DNA of 64,000 nucleotides from JAWLDA01 sp041686855 (GTDB taxonomy: Bacteria; Bacillota; Limnochordia; DTU080; RSA5): the NCBI GenBank assembly GCA_041686855.1, contig JAWLDA010000011.1, forward strand, positions 1-64,000, in the 5' to 3' direction. The position numbers were made by a program, and so were the translations under genes. Numbering within the stretch: position 1 is the stretch's first letter; each line of letters begins with the position of its first letter. The notes beneath the pieces were generated by a model. It was not told the DNA's origin and searched no databases. It saw only the letters and a list, made by a program, of their open reading frames with translations. Below are positions 42,991-52,161 of this stretch, in pieces.

Positions 42991-43713
42991 CTATCCGTTC
43001 CTAGGTAAGTCGTCAGCAATCGCTTTCAACTCGTGGAGCCGGCGAATGACGACGCGCTCCCGACCCGATTCGACGAGGCCGTCACTCTCCCAACGGCTCA
43101 ACGTGCGGCTGACCGTGTAGAGGGAGGTGCCGGTCAGCTCTCCAAGATCTTGCCGGGAGAGCGACATGGCGATGCGAACCCCCTCGTCACTCCGCTCGCC
43201 GGCTTGGGCCGCGAGACGGACGAGAGTTCGTGCGATCCGTTGCTCCACCCGCTCTGTCGCGAGCTCGCGGACACGGCGCTGCAGCTCTTGGACGCGTGTG
43301 GCCAGGTGCTGCAAGGCGTTGAGTGCAATCTTTGGGAAGCGCTCCATCAATCCCTGCATGGTCTCGCCGTCCCACGTAAGGACGCGGCACGCGACGACGG
43401 CCTCCGCCGTCACAGGGTAGACGGCCTCTGAGAGCACTGCTACACCGCCGATCATGTCACCTCGCTCCACGAAACGCATGAGGAGTTGGTGCCCCTCAGG
43501 TGTGAGCTGGGTGAGCTTTACGCGGCCCTCCACCAACAAATAGAGGAGTGCGGCGGGATCGTCCTGGCGAAAGAGGAGCTCATGACGCCCGACGCGGCGC
43601 TCGTCGGCCAACGAGAATGCCGTCTGCAGTTCCTTATCGTCGAGCCCCTTAAAAAAGCCGGTCCCGGCCCATAGGCCGACGCTATCCACACACCGGGTCA
43701 TGTCCGTCGACAC
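42991..43713 (-). CDS. Crp/Fnr-family transcriptional regulator
   Basis: This 240-residue protein has an N-terminal cyclic-nucleotide-binding domain (LLFRQDDPAALLYLLVEGRV, MIGGVAVLSEAVYPVTAEAV), a dimerisation helix (LATRVQELQRRVRELATERV) and a C-terminal winged HTH (MSLSRQDLGELTGTSLYTVS-RTLSRWESDGLVE). There is no N-terminal Cys cluster, so it is not a canonical oxygen-sensing FNR. A Dnr/NnrR-like NO or heme sensor is possible, as the divergent neighbour is an NnrS-like protein. Confidence 0.9.
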   Translation of the reverse strand: MSTDMTRCVDSVGLWAGTGFFKGLDDKELQTAFSLADERRVGRHELLFRQDDPAALLYLLVEGRVKLTQLTPEGHQLLMRFVERGDMIGGVAVLSEAVYPVTAEAVVACRVLTWDGETMQGLMERFPKIALNALQHLATRVQELQRRVRELATERVEQRIARTLVRLAAQAGERSDEGVRIAMSLSRQDLGELTGTSLYTVSRTLSRWESDGLVESGRERVVIRRLHELKAIADDLPRNG

Positions 43714-43829
43714 TCCATCCTCATAACTTATCGAATACTATATCATTTCCTAAGCCGTCCTGTTTGCGGTTGGGCAAAGACATGGACGCTTGCCCTGAGG
43801 TACACTCTAGACGAAATGGGGGATTAGCA

Positions 43830-44942
43830 TTGACGTCAGTGCCTGCCGTCTCCGCCAAGAGTCCGGGTCGGATCGCCCGTATGCTCCCCGTGGTCCTCGG
43901 AGTGATCGGTTTGGGAGCCGGGTTGTGGATGTCCCTCTCACGGCTGGGACTGCCCGTTGACGGACTGCCAGCCATCAATCACGGGCCAATTATGGTCGGT
44001 GGGTTTATCGGCACAGTGATCGCGCTCGAACGAGCAGTCGCTCTTGGCCGCCCCTGGGGCTACGCCGCCCCCTGGTTTGGGGCCATTAGTACACCACTCC
44101 TCCTTGTTCCGCTTCCGCACACTCTTCCGGCTACCGCGCTCCTGCTCTCTTCACTGGTGCTGCTCATCATGTTCGGCGTGTTTCTACGGAACCAACCGAC
44201 TGACTTCATGCTCATCATGACGGCCGGAGCGCTGTGCTGGTCCGTAGCAAACGCCCTTCTCCTCATCGGTCGTTCCATCCCCGACATCGTGCCATGGTGG
44301 GCCGGTTTCTTGATCCTCACAATCGTCGGGGAGCGGGTCGAGATGAGCCGGTTACGCACTCGTCCGCGCGCAGCGCAGGGGGCGATGGGCGTCCTAGTCG
44401 TGGCGTACGGAGCTACGCTCGTGGCGGGTACATTCGCCGCCGATCTCGGCACGCGCCTGGGGGGCCTCGTACTCGTCGGGCTCACAATGTGGCTCGTGCG
44501 ATACGACGTTGCCCGCCTGACGGTGCGCATGCACGGCCTGCCGCGCTTCGCGGCCTTTACCGTCCTCTCCGGGTACGTGTGGCTCTTGGTCTCCGGTGTG
44601 TTTGCAGCGCTTTGGGGCAAGTTGACTGCCGGCTTCTACTACGATGCATGGATGCACGCTCAATTTCTTGGATTTGTCATGGGAATGATCATGGCGCACG
44701 CCCCCATCATCCTCCCAGCAGTCACCGGCGTGCCGCTCCAGTTTAGTAGGTTATTTTACTTCCCAGTCGTGCTCTTACACCTCTCCCTTGCCACCCGGAT
44801 CGGCGCTGACCTGATGCACTCGTGGTCGGGGCGGCAGTGGACGGGCGTGGTGAATATCGTGGCCGTCCTGTTTTTTATGGCAGTCATCGCGCATTCAGTG
44901 AAGTTGGCGCGATCGAAACATCACGACCAAGGGCAGAGTTGA
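43830..44942 (+). CDS. Polytopic membrane protein, NnrS/heme-copper-like
   Basis: The 370-residue product from TTG 43830 (GGGGGAT SD) has about 10-12 membrane spans. Conserved histidines lie in INHGPIMVGGFIGTVIALERAVAL, WMHAQFLGFVMGMIMAHAPI and VVLLHLSLATRIGADLMHSW. The pattern resembles NnrS-type proteins, heme- and copper-containing membrane proteins linked to NO metabolism. It is divergent from a Crp/Fnr regulator. Its 3' end overlaps the convergent next gene by 48 nt. The call is by motif resemblance only. Confidence 0.6.
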   Translation: MTSVPAVSAKSPGRIARMLPVVLGVIGLGAGLWMSLSRLGLPVDGLPAINHGPIMVGGFIGTVIALERAVALGRPWGYAAPWFGAISTPLLLVPLPHTLPATALLLSSLVLLIMFGVFLRNQPTDFMLIMTAGALCWSVANALLLIGRSIPDIVPWWAGFLILTIVGERVEMSRLRTRPRAAQGAMGVLVVAYGATLVAGTFAADLGTRLGGLVLVGLTMWLVRYDVARLTVRMHGLPRFAAFTVLSGYVWLLVSGVFAALWGKLTAGFYYDAWMHAQFLGFVMGMIMAHAPIILPAVTGVPLQFSRLFYFPVVLLHLSLATRIGADLMHSWSGRQWTGVVNIVAVLFFMAVIAHSVKLARSKHHDQGQS

Positions 44943-46115
44943 CGTCAGCGCGGCCAGGACCAACGACGCGGTCCCTTCGACTCCCCCGAATCCAGTGAGC
45001 AAGAGCATACCGAACAGCAGTAAGAGCACGGCTGCAGAGAACCGCCACGGAGAAGGCGCCGCCTGCTCGCCCCACGCCTCCCGAGCAGCCGCCATGAGCG
45101 CTACACTCATCACACCAAGCGTCATGATGTGTAGGTACAGGATGCGCAAGCCCACTCGTTCGCCCCACGTAACAACGGCTGGAAGTGTCATTCCAAACTG
45201 TATGCCGAGTTTGAGCGCGAGAAACCCAAGAGAAGGCAACCACTCCCACCGCTTGCCCGCCAATACGAGCCCCGCCAAACTCCACAGACTCCAGCCGAGA
45301 CCCACGGCTACCAGTAGACTACCCACCCCTGCGAGAGTCGTCCAAATCGGCGCGAGGCTCCCCACATTTGACCCGATGAGCGAGGCGAGCGGCACACCGA
45401 GCGCGGCCAAGCGCAGGGGCCACATGCCACCGCCAAGGCCATCTTCCTTCAAAGCGCCGCCCCGCCCCACGGACCACCAGGCGAACCCTATCGCCGCAAA
45501 AACTAGCCACCCTTCCGTAAATAGGCTCAAAAAGAAGTGGACCGCCACCTCTGCGAGGACTGAGGCTTCGATCTCCAGCACTTCGATAACAAACCGGGTC
45601 CACGCGCCGGCCGACGATAGCCATAGAAAAACCAGGGCACTGTCCCACCATCGCAAAGCCTGGGTACGGTGACGCCCTCGGGTCGATTTAAGGTACCACG
45701 CGCCAAAGGCGTACCAGGCTAAGATGTTTAAACCGCTGAGGATCGACGCAATCGGAAGAAGTGCACCAAAGATGGAGACCGCATCGTAGCCTGCGAGGAG
45801 AAAGGCCGGGTAGACTGCGGCCCCGAGGACAACCGTGATGAACGCGGACCCGTGGCCCGCCCGGTGAAAACGGCCAATCCGGGAGATCATCAGAGCCATA
45901 ATGGCGGGGGCGGCCCAGCCAAAGAACATCAAATGAGAGTGGGCGTGACGCACGTTTCCCGCGTCCAGCCCAAGGGGGAACCCGGATAAGAAACCGACGC
46001 GATAGAGCGCGCCCGTAGCGCCCGCAATCAGAAAGCAGGCAATCGCCGCGCGCCATATGTTGATGGTGTTTACCCGGCCGCATCCGTCCCGGGGAGTGTT
46101 GGACTCAACGCGCAA
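44895..46115 (-). CDS. Polytopic membrane protein, heme-copper oxidase/NnrS-like
   Basis: From TTG 46115 (GGAGGG upstream) it encodes about 406 residues with about 12 spans. VRHAHSHLMFFGWAAPAIMALM recalls the HAHSH-FxGW motif of subunit-I-like proteins. FFLSLFTEGWLVFAAIGFAWWS and LRILYLHIMTLGVMSVALMAAA carry further candidate heme-ligand His. It is convergent and overlapping with the previous gene, and probably of the same functional group. No copper-site Tyr-His pattern can be confirmed, so oxidase activity is doubtful. Confidence 0.6.
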   Translation of the reverse strand: MRVESNTPRDGCGRVNTINIWRAAIACFLIAGATGALYRVGFLSGFPLGLDAGNVRHAHSHLMFFGWAAPAIMALMISRIGRFHRAGHGSAFITVVLGAAVYPAFLLAGYDAVSIFGALLPIASILSGLNILAWYAFGAWYLKSTRGRHRTQALRWWDSALVFLWLSSAGAWTRFVIEVLEIEASVLAEVAVHFFLSLFTEGWLVFAAIGFAWWSVGRGGALKEDGLGGGMWPLRLAALGVPLASLIGSNVGSLAPIWTTLAGVGSLLVAVGLGWSLWSLAGLVLAGKRWEWLPSLGFLALKLGIQFGMTLPAVVTWGERVGLRILYLHIMTLGVMSVALMAAAREAWGEQAAPSPWRFSAAVLLLLFGMLLLTGFGGVEGTASLVLAALTSTLPLVVMFRSRQLH

Positions 46116-46424
46116 ATTGGTACCCTCCCTGGCTAGCATACCTAACCAAGGAGCGACCGTCGTTGCGCTCGCGCAATGACCCTCCACCCAATAACCATCA
46201 CGTGGCCTTGTACGGTACCGTCGAGCCAATCTCGTTATCGTCAGTGATCGTCGCCGTTGCGTCAATTCCAACCTTCTTGCCACGCCGCCAACGTGTCCGA
46301 TACCCGGATGGCGAGACATCTTTCCACGGCTAAAGGCTTACATTCGCAACAAGGAATCCCAAAGGTTTTCGCTAATCTTGCCAAAAGCCGTGTCGCAGTT
46401 AAGAGAGTAGGAGGCTCACCGCTA
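46116..46424. other. Divergent promoter region, no gene
   Basis: This 309-nt spacer separates the minus-strand membrane protein from the Sia-like operon. The AGGAGG-like SD (GTAGGAGG, 46408-46415) of the first Sia gene is clear. No convincing -35/-10 pair was picked by eye. Confidence 0.4.
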
Positions 46425-46973
46425 ATGGCAGACAACTTGCTGAGCCTGCATGAGCGTCTCAGAGAAGAGGGCGTGCTCATCAGCTTCTGCGGCAAACTCT
46501 CGCAAGAGATCATTGTAGAGTTAGGACAGGCCATTCGGAAGTATCTCGAGACCGAGGACACTCCCAAGACGGGGATTTTCAGCACCTTTTCGATATACAT
46601 CGAGCAGACCCAAAACATCAACAACTACTGCGCGGCCAAACACGGGTCCCGGCACTATGAAACGATCGCAAGCTCCTGCATCGTCACAATTGGCAATGCG
46701 GATGGCGGTTCCAAATTCGTCTCCTCCGGCAACCTCGTGGAGAACACCGACATTCCGCGTTTGGAAGATGCGGTGCAACAGGTGAGCGAACGCGACAAAG
46801 ATGCTCTCAAAGCGCTGTACAAGCAGAAGTTGAAAGAGCCTTTGCCCGATGACGGCCAAGGCGCCGGCATGGGCCTCATCGATATCGCCCGCAGAGCCAG
46901 CCGTCCGCTAGAATACTCGTTAAAGCCGGTCGATGAGAACCTCTCGTTCTTTACACTAAGAGCCATCATTTAA
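46425..46973 (+). CDS. siaB: SiaB-family kinase-like protein (DUF6272)
   Basis: This 182-residue protein has EGVLISFCGKLSQEIIVELG, the FSIYIEQTQNINNYCA block and CIVTIGNADGGSKFVSSGNLVEN, with a C-terminal DDGQGAGMGLIDIARRASRP that resembles the ATP-lid G-box of histidine-kinase-like ATPases. In Pseudomonas, SiaB phosphorylates SiaC. The ATG has SD TAGGAGG. It is first in a four-gene operon. Confidence 0.85.
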   Translation: MADNLLSLHERLREEGVLISFCGKLSQEIIVELGQAIRKYLETEDTPKTGIFSTFSIYIEQTQNINNYCAAKHGSRHYETIASSCIVTIGNADGGSKFVSSGNLVENTDIPRLEDAVQQVSERDKDALKALYKQKLKEPLPDDGQGAGMGLIDIARRASRPLEYSLKPVDENLSFFTLRAII

Positions 46974-47011
46974 TATAAACCGTACGAAATATGATGTGCG
47001 AGGGATGCACC

Positions 47012-47401
47012 ATGGAGGAGCTTCATGTTGAAGCTTCAAAAAGCACACCAGAAATCGTCTTCGATCCACTTACAAACAACCTAACTATGCGCGGCCAGTC
47101 GTATCCAGAGAACGCGTTCGCATTTTATAATCCCATTTTAGAGTGGGTCGACGCGTATCTCAACCAACTCGAATCGGAAGTGAAGGTCGTTATCGACTTC
47201 TCCCTTGCTTACGTCAATACGAGTAGCTCCAAGTGCATCATGATGCTATTGGAAAGGTTCGACCAGGCCCACGCGGCCAATAAGAACATCACGCTCCACT
47301 GGCACTACGATCCCGATAATGAGAGCGAGTTAGAGTGCGCAGAGGAGTTTAAAGAAGAGACCAGCTTCCCGTTTCACATCCTTCCCCGGCCCACGAGTTG
47401 A
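47012..47401 (+). CDS. siaC: SiaC-family regulatory phosphoprotein (DUF1987)
   Basis: This 129-residue protein contains PEIVFDPLTNNLTMRGQSYP, the YNPILEWVDAYL helix and VVIDFSLAYVNTSSSKCIMM, where the N-T-S-S-S-K turn holds the Thr phosphorylated by SiaB in the Pseudomonas homologue. Dephosphorylated SiaC activates the diguanylate cyclase SiaD there. I start at the second ATG (47012), which has GAGGGA upstream. Confidence 0.9.
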   Translation: MEELHVEASKSTPEIVFDPLTNNLTMRGQSYPENAFAFYNPILEWVDAYLNQLESEVKVVIDFSLAYVNTSSSKCIMMLLERFDQAHAANKNITLHWHYDPDNESELECAEEFKEETSFPFHILPRPTS

Positions 47402-47466
47402 TCGGCGACATGGATCGCCACACCACGCCCACGCCTCTTTGACGCTGAAGACGAAAGCGGGTTGGA

Positions 47467-49368
47467 ATGAGCGCAACAGCACCTTCCTCACGACCACTCC
47501 ATCAAGCGAACCGCCTCCCCACCCGCCGTGCGCCCGACGGAGACATCATCAGAATCACGCTACTCGCGACGATAGCCATCATCCTATCGATCGCGTTTGC
47601 CGGCTACGTCTCGTACACGGTGACCAAAAACGCAGTCCTGGAGAAGCTCACTTCGGAAGACCTCGTTACGATCGCCGAGCTTGTCTCCAGCAGAATCGAT
47701 AACCGAATCGAGCAAGCCAAGGAAGTCTCGCTCATGCTGGCTCGGGACCCCCAGGTACTGGAGTGGGTCGCCCGTGGTGAGCCCGAAGGACTCGACAGAG
47801 AGTACGCCCTGCAAAAACTTCACACCCTCGTCACTGATTTTGACTACACCAATTCGTTCATCGTGAGCGCAACCACGTTTAACTATTGGGACGAGAAGGG
47901 CAACGTGATTGACGTCGTGAGTTCCGAAGATCCCGACGACGACTGGTTTTTTGATATCATCAACGCTGGGTCTCCGATGTCCGTTGTCCACGACTACAAC
48001 GCCGAAAGGCAGAGCACATTCGTCTTTATCGACGCCCTCATGGGTGATCCTACCCAACCCTTGGGAATCGCGGGCGTCGGTCTTGGACTCGAGGGACTCT
48101 CAGAGTACCTTGCTTCGTCCAAACACGGCGAGGAGGGTGCGCTTTGGGTGATCGACAAAGATGGCAACATCTATCTCTCTGACGACGCCACCCATAACGG
48201 CAAGAGGCTCGCCCCAGTCCTTGGCGAAGAAGCCGAGCGCCAGGTGCTCGATGCGGTACGTACGGCCCCGCTCCAGCACCATACACTCGAGGTTATGGGG
48301 CTCGACAACGTGCTTACGGACGTGATTGCTTATCCGCTCACGTCGACCGAGTGGTTTCTTTTAGTTCAAACGCCGAGGCATGCATCGATTGGCTTTCTTA
48401 ACGCCATCCGAGTGCAGAGCCTCCTGGCGTCGATCGTCGTGCTCCTTGCCATGACGATCTCGTTTTACCTGCTTTCCAATCGACTCGTCAATCCGTACAA
48501 ACGAGCGCGCGAATTAAACCAGGAGCTAGAACGTAAAGTGCAGGAGCGAACGGCCGAACTTCACGAAAAGAACACTGCGCTCACCGATAGTATCAACTAC
48601 GCCCGCCGCATCCAGCGTTCGATCCTCCCACCTGAAGAACTGCTTGAGGAGGCGTTTGGTGACCGTCTACTCGTCTGGCAACCGCGGGATATCGTGGGCG
48701 GTGACTTTTACTGGGTGAAGCAGGTGGGTAACGGCTGGGTAATCGTCGTCGGCGACTGTACCGGCCACGGTGTTCCCGGCGCGCTCATGAGCATGATCTC
48801 CGTCTCGATCCTCAACCAGGTTGTCGGCGACTACCTGCACGATCCCGCCGCGATACTGGCGGAGCTCAACCAACGGATTAAACGCATGCTGCAGCAAGAG
48901 ACGGCGGCAGGGGCACTCACAGACGACGGCCTTGACATCGGTGTGTGTCACTTTGATGGCGAGAATCAGGTAACCTATGCAGGAGCTAGGTTGGGCCTAT
49001 ACGTCTGGGATAAGACCGGCCTCACCATCGTTCCTGGAGATCGAACGAGCGTCGGATACACGCGCACGCGGGCAGATTACGCGTTTACCAATCATGTCGT
49101 TTCGTTGCAGGGCGGCGAGCGGTTCTACCTGACCACGGACGGGTACATCGACCAGCATGGCGGTCCTAAGGGAGTCTCCTTCGGCAAGACGCGCTTTGCC
49201 GAGACGATCGAAGCATTGGCGCCTTTCCCCCTCTCCCAGCAACAAGAGGCGTTTGCGCAAAGGCTCAATGAACATATGGGTGATAACCCTCAGTTAGACG
49301 ACATCACGTTGCTCGGCTTTACGCTTCCCTCAACTTTTCATAGGACGGTGAACTCATCATGGCTGTAA
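47467..49368 (+). CDS. siaA: SiaA-like membrane PP2C/SpoIIE-type phosphatase
   Basis: The 633-residue protein has TM1 (ITLLATIAIILSIAFAGYVS), an extracytoplasmic Cache-like sensor (residues about 50-300, with ADEDPDDDWFFDI- and FVFIDALMG-type strands), TM2 (SLLASIVVLLAMTISFYLLS), a coiled linker (RELNQELERKVQERTAELHE) and a SpoIIE/PP2C domain. The phosphatase shows IQRSILPPEELL, DIVGGDFYWVKQ, VVGDCTGHGVPGALMSMIS and DNPQLDDITLLGF, with the acidic metal ligands kept. It should dephosphorylate SiaC upon an external signal. The 3' end overlaps the next gene by 10 nt. Confidence 0.9.
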   Translation: MSATAPSSRPLHQANRLPTRRAPDGDIIRITLLATIAIILSIAFAGYVSYTVTKNAVLEKLTSEDLVTIAELVSSRIDNRIEQAKEVSLMLARDPQVLEWVARGEPEGLDREYALQKLHTLVTDFDYTNSFIVSATTFNYWDEKGNVIDVVSSEDPDDDWFFDIINAGSPMSVVHDYNAERQSTFVFIDALMGDPTQPLGIAGVGLGLEGLSEYLASSKHGEEGALWVIDKDGNIYLSDDATHNGKRLAPVLGEEAERQVLDAVRTAPLQHHTLEVMGLDNVLTDVIAYPLTSTEWFLLVQTPRHASIGFLNAIRVQSLLASIVVLLAMTISFYLLSNRLVNPYKRARELNQELERKVQERTAELHEKNTALTDSINYARRIQRSILPPEELLEEAFGDRLLVWQPRDIVGGDFYWVKQVGNGWVIVVGDCTGHGVPGALMSMISVSILNQVVGDYLHDPAAILAELNQRIKRMLQQETAAGALTDDGLDIGVCHFDGENQVTYAGARLGLYVWDKTGLTIVPGDRTSVGYTRTRADYAFTNHVVSLQGGERFYLTTDGYIDQHGGPKGVSFGKTRFAETIEALAPFPLSQQQEAFAQRLNEHMGDNPQLDDITLLGFTLPSTFHRTVNSSWL

Positions 49369-50972
49369 AGGATGAATTACAAAGCCTGTTCATTGATGAA
49401 CTCACCATTCTTGACGAAGCAAAGCGCGACATTCGCGATGGTGAGCACGCCGGGTCGCCCTTATGGACTCGATACACCAAACTGGCAGCCGCCTACGAAA
49501 CCCTTTTAAACTTTGCTTTGAAGGCGACCAAGATCAGCGATGCGCAGGGACGCTCCTTAATGGAGCGCGAGCACAAGCTCAAGAGTCTGCTGGACAGCTC
49601 AAGTCAAGGATTCTTTACCTTTGGACCCGACCTTTTGGTCCACCCCGAGTACAGCGCTGCTTGTGAACGGATCTTTGCCCAAGGCATTACGGGTAAGCAC
49701 GCCGCCGCGCTCCTGTGTACCGATGCCCAAGAGCGGGAGCGGCATACCCACGCCTTTCGCACCGCCCTTAACCAAGGGGATCCTGTCCCGATGCAGACGT
49801 TGCCGAGTAGCCTTGCAATCAACGCCCGCCATATTCACGCTGAATACAAACTTATCCGACGCACGGAGGACGAGAAAGCCATTTTGGCGATTCTCACTGA
49901 TGTAACCGAACGCATGACGTATGAAGCACGCGTGAAGCACTTAAGCGAGAGAGATCCGTTAAGCTCCCTTTTTAACCGCACGTACGTCGAGGAGATCGTG
50001 CCCAAACTTCTTAACTCGGCTCTTCCTCTTAGCGTTGTGCTACTCGACCTCAACGCACTCAAGTTGACCAACGACGTCTTTGGCCACGAGGCGGGTGATC
50101 GTCTAATCGTCAATGCTGCCGAGGTCCTCAAGACCCTTTGCCGCCCTGGGGATGTCGCCGCGCGTTGGGGTGGCGACGAATTTCTCGTAGTGCTCCCCCG
50201 TACTGATAACGCAGAGGCTCTGCGCTTTGTTGAGCGTGTGAGAGTGGCGTCCGATGAGGCCAAGAGTGATCTGGTCGACCTGAGTCTTTCGGTAGGCGTT
50301 GCGACGACGCACGATTCCGCAACGGACTTTACACGCCTCTTCGCCGACGCGGAGACCCAAATGTACAAGAGTAAGCTACTTGAGCGACGGACGGTCCGAC
50401 GTAAGATCGTCGAAAGAATCGAGCGGGTTCTCGAGGATCAGGGACTGGTACCGGTAGGGCACATTGAGCGCGTGAAGAGGCTCGTCGTTGCGTTCGCTAA
50501 AGAGCTGGGCATTCAAGAGAAGTCCGTCGTTATGAACAATCTGCTACTTATGGCCTCGCTGCACGACATCGGCAAGGTAGTCCTCCCGTTCGACATGCTC
50601 AACAAGGAGGAGCCTCTCACCGCAGACGAGTGGGCGATCAACAAGGGTTACCCCGAAACGGGGTACCGCATGGCGGAGTCGATCGGAGAGCCGGCCGTGG
50701 CTGAGGGCATCTTGGCACTGCGTGAGCGTTGGGACGGAACCGGGTATCCCAGTGGTCTCACAGGCGAGCATATTCCCTACCTCTCTCGGCTCTTTGCCCT
50801 GGTCGAAGTGTACGACATCATGACCCACGATACTGTATATCGGCCTGCGATGAGCGCCGATCAAGCCCTCCACGAGATCCGCCAGCAGCGGGGACGCCAG
50901 TTTGATCCGGATCTCACCGACAGCTTTCTCGCCTTTATGGCGGGGCCTCACGCCACACCACTCTTCCCATAA
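49359..50972 (+). CDS. Diguanylate cyclase with PAS-like and degenerate HD-GYP domains (SiaD-like position)
   Basis: The 537-residue protein has an N-terminal helical part, a PAS-like segment (SSSQGFFTFGPDLLV), a GGDEF domain with DPLSSLFNRTYVEE and the intact RWGGDEFLVVLP (near residue 269), and a C-terminal HD-GYP-like domain. In the latter LHDIGKVVLPFDMLNKEEPL is kept. The H-P of the usual R-HPE-GY motif has become GYPETGY, and the usual HHE before RWDGTGYP has become LRE. Three metal ligands are therefore lost and phosphodiesterase activity is unlikely. It would make c-di-GMP under SiaC control. Confidence 0.9.
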   Translation: MAVKDELQSLFIDELTILDEAKRDIRDGEHAGSPLWTRYTKLAAAYETLLNFALKATKISDAQGRSLMEREHKLKSLLDSSSQGFFTFGPDLLVHPEYSAACERIFAQGITGKHAAALLCTDAQERERHTHAFRTALNQGDPVPMQTLPSSLAINARHIHAEYKLIRRTEDEKAILAILTDVTERMTYEARVKHLSERDPLSSLFNRTYVEEIVPKLLNSALPLSVVLLDLNALKLTNDVFGHEAGDRLIVNAAEVLKTLCRPGDVAARWGGDEFLVVLPRTDNAEALRFVERVRVASDEAKSDLVDLSLSVGVATTHDSATDFTRLFADAETQMYKSKLLERRTVRRKIVERIERVLEDQGLVPVGHIERVKRLVVAFAKELGIQEKSVVMNNLLLMASLHDIGKVVLPFDMLNKEEPLTADEWAINKGYPETGYRMAESIGEPAVAEGILALRERWDGTGYPSGLTGEHIPYLSRLFALVEVYDIMTHDTVYRPAMSADQALHEIRQQRGRQFDPDLTDSFLAFMAGPHATPLFP

Positions 50973-50996
50973 TCGTTTACCATATTGGGACATTTT

Positions 50997-51030
50997 GGGA
51001 CCTTGACATGATTTAGGTCCCCTGTAGGAT
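50997..51030 (+). promoter_or_regulatory. Promoter with overlapping inverted repeat
   Basis: TTGACA (51003-51008) and TAGGAT (51025-51030) are 16 nt apart upstream of the NitT/TauT-type operon. A 7-bp inverted repeat GGGACCT/AGGTCCC (50997-51003 and 51015-51021, 11-nt spacer) brackets the -35, as expected for a repressor operator. Confidence 0.5.
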
Positions 51031-51139
51031 TGCACTTTTTCTTCACGAATACAAACACGGTCTCTTTATGCAGCGCCTCCTATTCATGGGAGGATAGCTT
51101 TCTCAAAGACCAACATTTGTCGGTAGGGGATGGCGGAAT

Positions 51140-52126
51140 ATGAAGCGCACATCGATCGTGTTAGTGTTGATGACCGTTCTTTTGGGTGCCCTCGTCACTT
51201 CGTCCGCAGCGGCGGAGAAAGACAAGGTAAGCATCGTTCTCTCCTGGTTTGCAACCGGGCTCAACGCACCGCACTATTACGCTGATGAGCTTGGGTTCTA
51301 CGAGGCGGAGAACCTCGAAGTCGAGATCCTTGAATCCAAGGGCTCAGGCATCGCGATCCAGATGGTAGGCTCCGGCACCCACCCGTTTGGCGTCGCCGAC
51401 GCTGCCGCCATGGCGCAAGCCGTTGGCGTCGGAGTCCCCGTGAAAATGGTTGCCGGACTGGTCCAAAAGAGTCCAGTGGCTGTCTTGTCCAAGGCCGGCA
51501 GCGGACTTGACACCCCTGAGAATCTCAAGGGCAAACGGGTCGTCATGCCTCCAAGCAGCGGCCAAGCGTTGCTGTTCCCTGTTTTGCTGGCCCAAAACGG
51601 ACTGCGGCCAAATGACGTTCGGATTGTCTCCGCGGAAGCGACGGCCAGCATCAACCTCGTCTTGGAGAACAAAGCCGACGCTGTCGGCAACTACGCCCCA
51701 ACGGCCATGACCATCATGGAGAAGGCGACCGGCGAGGCGCCCACAGTCCTGTACTATGCGGACTATGGTGTGCCTACGCTCAGCTCGGGACTCATTGTAA
51801 ACGCGTCGTACGTTCAAAAAAACCCAGACATCGTCACCCGGTTCGTGAGGGCTACCGTACGGGGATGGGAAGCCGCACGGGAGAACCCGCAGGCAGCGGC
51901 CGAATCGTACGTCAAGCGCTTCCCTGAGCTCGACGTAGACAGCATTGCGGCGATGACGGCGGGGTACACCGCTCTCATGCGGACCCCGAACAACGAAGGA
52001 CATCCCCTCGGTTGGATGTCTCCCGACGACTGGAGAGTGAGCCTCGACATCCTGGCCCAGGCAAACATGCTCCAGTCGAGGAATGCCAACTTGGACGCCT
52101 ACTTTACGAACGATTTCGTCGAGTAG
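51140..52126 (+). CDS. NitT/TauT-family ABC substrate-binding protein
   Basis: This 328-residue protein has a signal peptide (SIVLVLMTVLLGALVTSSAAA) without a lipobox. The NMT1/SsuA-like domain shows VSIVLSWFATGLNAPHYYAD, ELGFYEAENLEVEI, FGVADAAAMAQAVGVGVPVK, ENLKGKRVVMPPSSGQALLF and AVGNYAPTAM. The W-F and H-Y-Y-A pattern resembles thiamin-precursor- or sulfonate-type proteins. The SD is GGGGATGG. It is first in an operon with a hydrolase, permease and ATPase. Confidence 0.92.
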   Translation: MKRTSIVLVLMTVLLGALVTSSAAAEKDKVSIVLSWFATGLNAPHYYADELGFYEAENLEVEILESKGSGIAIQMVGSGTHPFGVADAAAMAQAVGVGVPVKMVAGLVQKSPVAVLSKAGSGLDTPENLKGKRVVMPPSSGQALLFPVLLAQNGLRPNDVRIVSAEATASINLVLENKADAVGNYAPTAMTIMEKATGEAPTVLYYADYGVPTLSSGLIVNASYVQKNPDIVTRFVRATVRGWEAARENPQAAAESYVKRFPELDVDSIAAMTAGYTALMRTPNNEGHPLGWMSPDDWRVSLDILAQANMLQSRNANLDAYFTNDFVE

Positions 52127-52161
52127 AAGAGAAGAGACCGAAGTTCGGGAAAAGAGTGGGA

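Noticed and set aside
49359..50972. A bifunctional cyclase/phosphodiesterase
   Set aside because: The HD-GYP part lacks several metal-binding histidines.
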